Shown here: piece by piece, positions 59,680 to 64,000 of the stretch
Numbering within the stretch: the stretch's first letter is position 1
How the letters are laid out: the number at the start of each line of letters is the position of its first letter
Origin: SABI01 sp963676605
Lineage (GTDB): Bacteria; Spirochaetota; Spirochaetia; Sphaerochaetales; Sphaerochaetaceae
Reading direction: 5' to 3'
Length of the DNA stretch: 64,000 nt
Assembly (NCBI GenBank): GCA_963676605.2
Contig: CAXXSP010000018.1
Span: forward strand, 1-64,000
Position numbers and translations under genes: made by a program
The notes under the pieces: generated by a model
Seen by the model: the letters and a program-made list of their open reading frames with translations, nothing else
What the model was told of the DNA's origin: nothing
Database searches by the model: none

Positions 59680-60431
59680 TACTCATTAAAAGTGAAGACC
59701 AGATAGAGCGTATTCGTGAGTCCTGTCAGCTCCTGGCACAGCTGCATGAAGAACTTGCTTCCTTCGTACGTGCAGGAATGTCAACGATGGACGTCGATTC
59801 CTTTGCCTACGATTATATTATCCGCCATAAAGGAACTCCTGCTTTTCTTCATTACATGGGATTCCCCGCCACCTGCTGTATCAGCATAAATGAAGAGGTC
59901 ATCCACGGTATCCCGAGCAGCGACAGAATCATTCAGGACGGAGATATCGTATCACTCGATATCGGTATCAACCTGAATGGATACATCAGTGATGCTGCCC
60001 GAACCCTTATGATCGGAGAAGTAGCTCCAGAGACTAAAAAACTGGTCAAAGTGACAGAGGAATCATTCTTCAAGGGAATTGAGAGAATCGAAAACGGGAA
60101 AGGCCGTATCCATGATATCTCCCGAGGTGTATATACGCATGCTGTACAGAACGGTTTTTCTGTTGTCCGTGATTATTGCGGACACGGAGTAGGGCTTGAA
60201 GTTCATGAAGAACCCCAAATTCCCAATTACGTCTCCTCTTTTTCAGGAAACCCCCGTTTACGTGAAGGCATGGTCCTCGCTATCGAGCCGATGATCAATC
60301 AGGGAAAGGAAGATGTAAGGGTTCTTGCCGACGGGTGGACTGTGGTAACCAGAGATAAGAAACCGAGCAGTCATTATGAACATACTATTGCCATTACGAA
60401 ACATGGCGTGGAAATCCTCACACAACTTTAG
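59676..60431 (+). CDS. map: methionine aminopeptidase (type I)
   Basis: 251 residues. Removes the initiator Met. The pita-bread metal ligands are visible: Asp in VSLDIGINLNGYISDAARTL, His in YCGHGVGLEVHEEPQ, Glu in VLAIEPM, and a Glu in the C-terminal HYEHTIAITKHG region. An N-terminal extension with extra zinc fingers is absent, which marks the bacterial type Ia. Coupled to nusB by a 4-nt overlap and 9 nt upstream of the next gene. Confidence 0.96.
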   Translation: MILIKSEDQIERIRESCQLLAQLHEELASFVRAGMSTMDVDSFAYDYIIRHKGTPAFLHYMGFPATCCISINEEVIHGIPSSDRIIQDGDIVSLDIGINLNGYISDAARTLMIGEVAPETKKLVKVTEESFFKGIERIENGKGRIHDISRGVYTHAVQNGFSVVRDYCGHGVGLEVHEEPQIPNYVSSFSGNPRLREGMVLAIEPMINQGKEDVRVLADGWTVVTRDKKPSSHYEHTIAITKHGVEILTQL

Positions 60432-60440
60432 GAGGCTCTC

Positions 60441-61055
60441 ATGAAGAAAGAATTCATCAGCCCTGAAATGCAGCGTGATGCTGCCCTCAAACTCGTAAAT
60501 ACCATGCATAAACAGGATGGATTCGTCCCCGACATTATCTATGTCTCCCTGAGAGGCGGTGTCTATATGGGGAATGTCTTCAGTGAATACTACAAGCTGA
60601 TCCGAAAACAGAATTCAGAGAGACCTGTATTCTATGCTGCGGTAGTTGCGCGGTCCTATGAGAATATGAGACTTGAGAGTGAAGTAAGAATTGACGGATG
60701 GACATACTCGCCTGAACACCTGAGAACCGGAGACAAGGTCCTGATCGTTGATGATATTTTCGATACAGGAAAGACGGTGAATGCTCTGGTTTCTGTCATC
60801 CTCTCAAAGGGTATACCCAGGGAAGATATCAAGGTAGCAGTGTACGACTATAAGATTCCGCGGTATAAAAGTGAGGAACCGCTTCCGATCCAGCCCGATT
60901 ATTACTGTCGGAAACACGAACTGGAATCTCCTACTGAAGAGGCGTGGATACACTATATGAATCATGAATTCATCGGTCTTACCAAAGAAGAGATCGACCA
61001 GCAGTACAGCGACCCTGAAGTCAGAAAGATTCTCCACGAAGTCCGTTGTGACTGA
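60441..61055 (+). CDS. phosphoribosyltransferase family protein
   Basis: 204 residues. The PRPP-binding loop is KVLIVDDIFDTGKTVNALV (near residue 100), the mark of type I phosphoribosyltransferases. N-terminal DIIYVSLRGGVYMGNVFSEY provides the second PRPP contact. The base could be xanthine, guanine, hypoxanthine or uracil; the long C-terminal segment after residue 150 resembles none clearly. It has an AGGAGG RBS. Neighbours give no clue to the substrate. Confidence 0.82.
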   Translation: MKKEFISPEMQRDAALKLVNTMHKQDGFVPDIIYVSLRGGVYMGNVFSEYYKLIRKQNSERPVFYAAVVARSYENMRLESEVRIDGWTYSPEHLRTGDKVLIVDDIFDTGKTVNALVSVILSKGIPREDIKVAVYDYKIPRYKSEEPLPIQPDYYCRKHELESPTEEAWIHYMNHEFIGLTKEEIDQQYSDPEVRKILHEVRCD

Positions 61056-61077
61056 TATAGATCATGACTGAATCAAT

Positions 61078-61105
61078 AAAAAAGCATCCGCCTGGATGCT
61101 TTTTT
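61078..61105. terminator. bidirectional terminator between convergent genes
   Basis: 12-nt arms (61078-61089 with 61094-61105) and GCCT loop, with A's and T's at the ends. It serves the phosphoribosyltransferase gene on plus and the lipoprotein gene on minus. Confidence 0.88.
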
Positions 61106-61127
61106 ATTGCCCTGAAGTCTGTATCCG

Positions 61128-62156
61128 TTACGGAGTTGCGAACTCTATTTCCTGAATACCGTGCTCTACTGTTCCAGCATAGTGCTTCGTACCGTTCGTG
61201 ATATAGCTTATGATATCGAAGGTTGAAAGCGTTGTGTTGATTGCAGCCTCCGCATTCGAGGTGGAGGTGCTTCCGTCAGTCATATCGATTTCGTACACAA
61301 CGTTATCAAGCCCTTGGAAGTAGAGAGCATCTCCATTCGTAATAACAGGAAGGAATTCAATACCGGTCCTTGAATCATCCAGTAACACTGAATTACCCGT
61401 ATCTGTCGGTGAATCAGAATTTACATCAGCTGATCTGTAGATCTTCCCGTCTGAAAGAACGAAGATCCCTCGGTCACTGCTGTCGATGAAGAATGCCTTC
61501 ACTGATGCTTCCATTGGGGTAGTTACCGTTATGGTGTTTACACCATGATACAGCTTACTCGTATAGACAGGATTATCAGCATCGGTGGAGTCAAAGAGAG
61601 AGACCAGATAGGTATCGTCATCCTGTGCCAGGACTCGTGCCGCTGAATAGGTCGCGGTGGGGAATGTCTCGATAACAGTGGTTGGTGCGCTCACAGCTCT
61701 CAGCTCAAAAACTGTGTCTGTTTCTGTGATCATAATATCACCGTAAAGCCCCATGGAAACAACGTCATACGCAGCACTTGAATAGGTCGCAACCGAATTA
61801 TCCGCTTTCGCTATCGAATAGAGTGTATTCGCGGTTTCTCCTTCTGCTGACCTCGCACCCACATAGATATCACCGTCAGCATCAGTTGCCAGAAGACTGG
61901 AGAGGATGTCCGCCAGATCAATTGCCTGCCATGTCTCGCTCGAGACAATGTATTCCTGCATTCCCTCATCCTTGGTGTAGGCAATCACATTACCTGCAGT
62001 ATTGAAATCGATAACGGTCACCGCTCCGACATCAACCGTGGGCTGAGAAATACTTGCCCGGTAGAAGACCCCGTCATCCTCAATATTACAGGAGAGGCTG
62101 AGCAGGAGTAAGGCTGCACTGAAAGCAAACAGAAATAGTCTTATATTCTTTTTCAT
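61128..62156 (-). CDS. hypothetical lipoprotein
   Basis: 342 residues. The signal ends LSLSCNIEDD, a lipobox, so the mature protein should begin with a lipidated cysteine. The rest is Asp/Ser/Thr-rich and repeats a roughly 40-residue beta pattern such as GDIYVGARSAEGETANTLYS, GDIMITETDTVFEL, RGIFVLSDGKIYRS and GDALYFQGLDNVVYEI, suggestive of a beta propeller. Unknown function. It is the second gene of a minus-strand pair, 11 nt after the outer-membrane protein gene. Confidence 0.75.
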   Translation of the reverse strand: MKKNIRLFLFAFSAALLLLSLSCNIEDDGVFYRASISQPTVDVGAVTVIDFNTAGNVIAYTKDEGMQEYIVSSETWQAIDLADILSSLLATDADGDIYVGARSAEGETANTLYSIAKADNSVATYSSAAYDVVSMGLYGDIMITETDTVFELRAVSAPTTVIETFPTATYSAARVLAQDDDTYLVSLFDSTDADNPVYTSKLYHGVNTITVTTPMEASVKAFFIDSSDRGIFVLSDGKIYRSADVNSDSPTDTGNSVLLDDSRTGIEFLPVITNGDALYFQGLDNVVYEIDMTDGSTSTSNAEAAINTTLSTFDIISYITNGTKHYAGTVEHGIQEIEFATP

Positions 62157-62167
62157 GATATATTCTC

Positions 62168-62770
62168 CTACTCACCACGATATGAGAGCGAAAGAGCGAT
62201 AGGCATGAAGCCCATCACAGTCGCCTGATCAGATGCTGCATCATTGAAAAGCAGCAGTTCGGGGATCACCTGAAGTCCGCCGGATACCGTGATACCCCAG
62301 TTCTCTGTAAAATAGAAAGAAGCTCCGGCTTCCACCGTAGCGAGAAGACTCATGAAGCTTGTATCCGCATAGGAATTATAAGAAAAGCCGAGACCGAAAG
62401 AGAGAGGAATCTCTATCGTTCCCTGCACGGGGAAATAGGTTGCCTTCATCTGCAGCGGCACGGTGGTGAACAGATCACTCTGATCATAGTCGAAAACATA
62501 TCCCAATTCACCGCCGAGAGCGAGACGGGGATGTATGAAGCCCTGATACCTGATAGCGCCGTATCCGCCGACTTTGAATCCGGTTTCACTGAAATTCAGC
62601 CACTGTTCACTCTGATTAGGACGGAACATGAATGCCGGAACAACAGGACCGAACCTGAAGGTGAACATCTGTGAGCCTTTTTCATACTGAAGGGGCTGGG
62701 AACCTGTATCAGCGGCCGAAAGGGGAAGGAGCAAGGCTAGAAGTATGGTGAGGAAGAGAATTCGCTTCAT
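62168..62770 (-). CDS. putative outer-membrane beta-barrel protein
   Basis: 200 residues from ATG 62770, with AAGAGGTG 11 nt upstream; the open frame goes further to 62851 but the signal peptide MKRILFLTILLALLLPLSA supports 62770. After the signal, alternating beta segments such as MFTFRFGPVVPAF, KVGGYGAIRY, ALGGELGYVF, LLATVEAGASFYF and FMPIALSLSYRGE, ending in an aromatic strand, fit an eight-stranded barrel. Family unknown; similar small barrels occur in treponemes. It heads the operon with the lipoprotein. Confidence 0.75.
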   Translation of the reverse strand: MKRILFLTILLALLLPLSAADTGSQPLQYEKGSQMFTFRFGPVVPAFMFRPNQSEQWLNFSETGFKVGGYGAIRYQGFIHPRLALGGELGYVFDYDQSDLFTTVPLQMKATYFPVQGTIEIPLSFGLGFSYNSYADTSFMSLLATVEAGASFYFTENWGITVSGGLQVIPELLLFNDAASDQATVMGFMPIALSLSYRGE

Positions 62771-62945
62771 GTGTGTGAGCACCTCTTTACGTAAAGTTTC
62801 ATAAGTTCTGGTGCATATCATACATCCTTTGCGGAAGTTTGAAAACCGCATGACCGGTACCAGGGTTCTTATGTGTGTACATACTGAATAGAATTTTGCT
62901 ATAACAGTACCTGATAAACCAATGAAACGCGTCGGGAGTTACGTA

Positions 62946-63821
62946 ATGAAAGAATTAACCGGAAAAGAAGTCGCAGAATCGATCTATACACATATCAGAG
63001 CAAGTATCGAAGAGATGGTGAAGAAGGGGGGAAGAATACCTTCTCTAGCCGTTATTCTCGTAGGTGATGACCCCGCAAGCCAGGCGTATGTAGGCAGTAA
63101 GCAGAAGATGTGCGAAAAGCTCGGTTACGGTCATAAAGATATCAGACTCCCGGGAGATACCAGTCAGGAAGAACTGATGAAGCAGATATATGCTCTCAAT
63201 GATGATGACAGTGTAGACGGAATCCTCGTCCAGCTGCCACTGCCGTCTCATCTGGATGAAACCGAAGCTATCACCTCCATCACTCCCGAAAAGGATGTGG
63301 ACGGACTGCATCCCTCAAATCTCGGAAAACTCGTGAGAGAGGAGGAGACGCTCTATTCCTGTACTCCTCACGGTATTTACCAGATGCTGAAATACTACGG
63401 TATCGAAATCAGCGGAAAGCACGTGGTGGTGGTCGGGAGAAGTACCCTCATGGGGAAACCCATGGCTCTCCTACTTGCTCAGAAAGGTATAGATGCTACA
63501 GTGACTATCTGTCACAGCAGAACAAAAAACCTCGCAGAAATCACTTCCCAGGCAGATATTCTCATTGCTGCAATAGGCAGACCCCATATGATCACTTCAG
63601 AGATGGTGAAAGAAGGTGCCGTTGTCATTGATGTCGGTATCAACAGAGTTGATGATCCCTCTGCAAAGAGAGGATACCGTCTCACCGGCGATGTTGATTT
63701 TGAGGATGTCAAAGAGAAGAGTTCGGCAATCACACCCGTACCCAGAGGTGTGGGAGTCATGACCATCGCCATGCTCATGGACAATACGCTCATTGCTTCA
63801 AGGAAGAGACAGGGCTTGTAA
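62946..63821 (+). CDS. folD: bifunctional methylene-tetrahydrofolate dehydrogenase/cyclohydrolase
   Basis: 291 residues from ATG 62946, with GGGAG 7 nt before; the frame also opens at 62922. Interconverts 5,10-methylene-THF, methenyl-THF and 10-formyl-THF. FolD motifs: VGDDPASQAYVGSKQKMCE with the catalytic Lys, ILVQLPLPSHLDE, CTPHGIYQMLKYY, the Rossmann VVVVGRSTLMGKPMALLL and VGINRVDDP. An extended -10 (TGCTATAAC near 62898) may be its promoter. miaB follows 2 nt after. Confidence 0.96.
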   Translation: MKELTGKEVAESIYTHIRASIEEMVKKGGRIPSLAVILVGDDPASQAYVGSKQKMCEKLGYGHKDIRLPGDTSQEELMKQIYALNDDDSVDGILVQLPLPSHLDETEAITSITPEKDVDGLHPSNLGKLVREEETLYSCTPHGIYQMLKYYGIEISGKHVVVVGRSTLMGKPMALLLAQKGIDATVTICHSRTKNLAEITSQADILIAAIGRPHMITSEMVKEGAVVIDVGINRVDDPSAKRGYRLTGDVDFEDVKEKSSAITPVPRGVGVMTIAMLMDNTLIASRKRQGL

Positions 63822-63823
63822 AG

Positions 63824-64000
63824 ATGAGAAAGACCCATTCAACCTACTGGATCGAAACCTATGGATGCCAGATGAATGTTGCCGAGAGTAATGCTCTCGA
63901 ACTCTCCCTGGAGCGGTACGGACTTACAAAAGCCTCGAGCGATGAGAGTGCAGACTGTGTGATCATCAATACCTGTTCCGTGAGAAAGACCGCAGAAAAC
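63824..64000 (+). CDS. miaB: tRNA-2-methylthio-N6-dimethylallyladenosine synthase MiaB, N-terminal fragment
   Basis: 59 codons at the right edge. The first residues read MRKTHSTYWIETYGCQMNVA, then VIINTCSVRKTAEN, carrying two of the UPF0004-domain cysteines. This is the methylthiotransferase N-terminus that holds the auxiliary 4Fe-4S cluster; the radical-SAM core lies beyond the window. MiaB is the best match because of the YGCQMN form, while RimO or MtaB remain possible. It starts 2 nt after folD stops. Confidence 0.85.
   Translation, partial: MRKTHSTYWIETYGCQMNVAESNALELSLERYGLTKASSDESADCVIINTCSVRKTAEN

Noticed and set aside
1..64000. CRISPR array, prophage or toxin-antitoxin module
   Set aside because: No regularly spaced repeats, phage structural genes or short paired antitoxin-toxin ORFs were seen in the window.

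Overview
The window is a gene-dense, roughly balanced-GC bacterial chromosome segment that looks like a spirochaete of the Sphaerochaeta/Treponema lineage. This is inferred from the gene set and order: a bacterial XPB-type helicase beside aroC, a V-type ATPase operon of the spirochaetal type (E, DUF2764, A, B, D, I, K), tandem EF-G paralogues, an uvrA-lptD pair, and several outer-membrane or lipoprotein genes. There is no 16S gene here, so the species cannot be fixed.

Layout. 1-2315 (minus): the start of an XPB helicase, chorismate synthase, shikimate kinase and a small membrane protein. 2387-6836: dgt (frameshifted), nrdR, then a three-gene operon (HTH/ACT-like protein, THEP1-type NTPase, YhhQ-type transporter) behind a palindromic promoter, and an inositol-phosphatase-like gene. 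6876-11413: mfd (frameshifted), trmB and a small cupin. 11434-17635 (minus): two EF-G paralogues and an amylosucrase. 17780-17851: tRNA-Val(TAC). 18029-21808: a glycine-betaine ABC transporter split across an 800-bp AT-rich divergent region. 22010-30535: GNAT, YggS, RluA-type synthase, an MBL-fold hydrolase that seems to start at CTG, a pentapeptide protein, rsgA, mutS2, uridine phosphorylase and a NapH-like ferredoxin. 30662-33746: a complete ISL3-family insertion sequence with 8-bp target duplications, set just upstream of a degenerate transposase-like gene. 33843-35312: a tryptophanase-family lyase. 35688-42909: the V-ATPase operon. 43060-54243: ispG, uvrA, lptD, phoH, a 7TM-HD phosphodiesterase (frameshifted twice), ybeY and corC. 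54338-57706: gap-pgk-tpiA-secG. 57774-61055: a flavodoxin-like protein, a PpiC foldase, nusB, map and a phosphoribosyltransferase. 61128-64000: a lipoprotein/outer-membrane pair, folD and the start of miaB.

Most of the content is housekeeping: aromatic and isoprenoid synthesis, DNA repair, translation, tRNA modification, glycolysis and envelope assembly. The accessory signals are the IS insertion, the transposase-like gene, the orphan palindromes and the CTG start. Three otherwise conserved genes (dgt, mfd, 7TM-HD) carry four apparent one-base insertions in total, all of the same sign. That points to indel errors in the sequence as the first explanation, with real gene decay or recoding second. 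I found no CRISPR array, prophage or obvious defence island.
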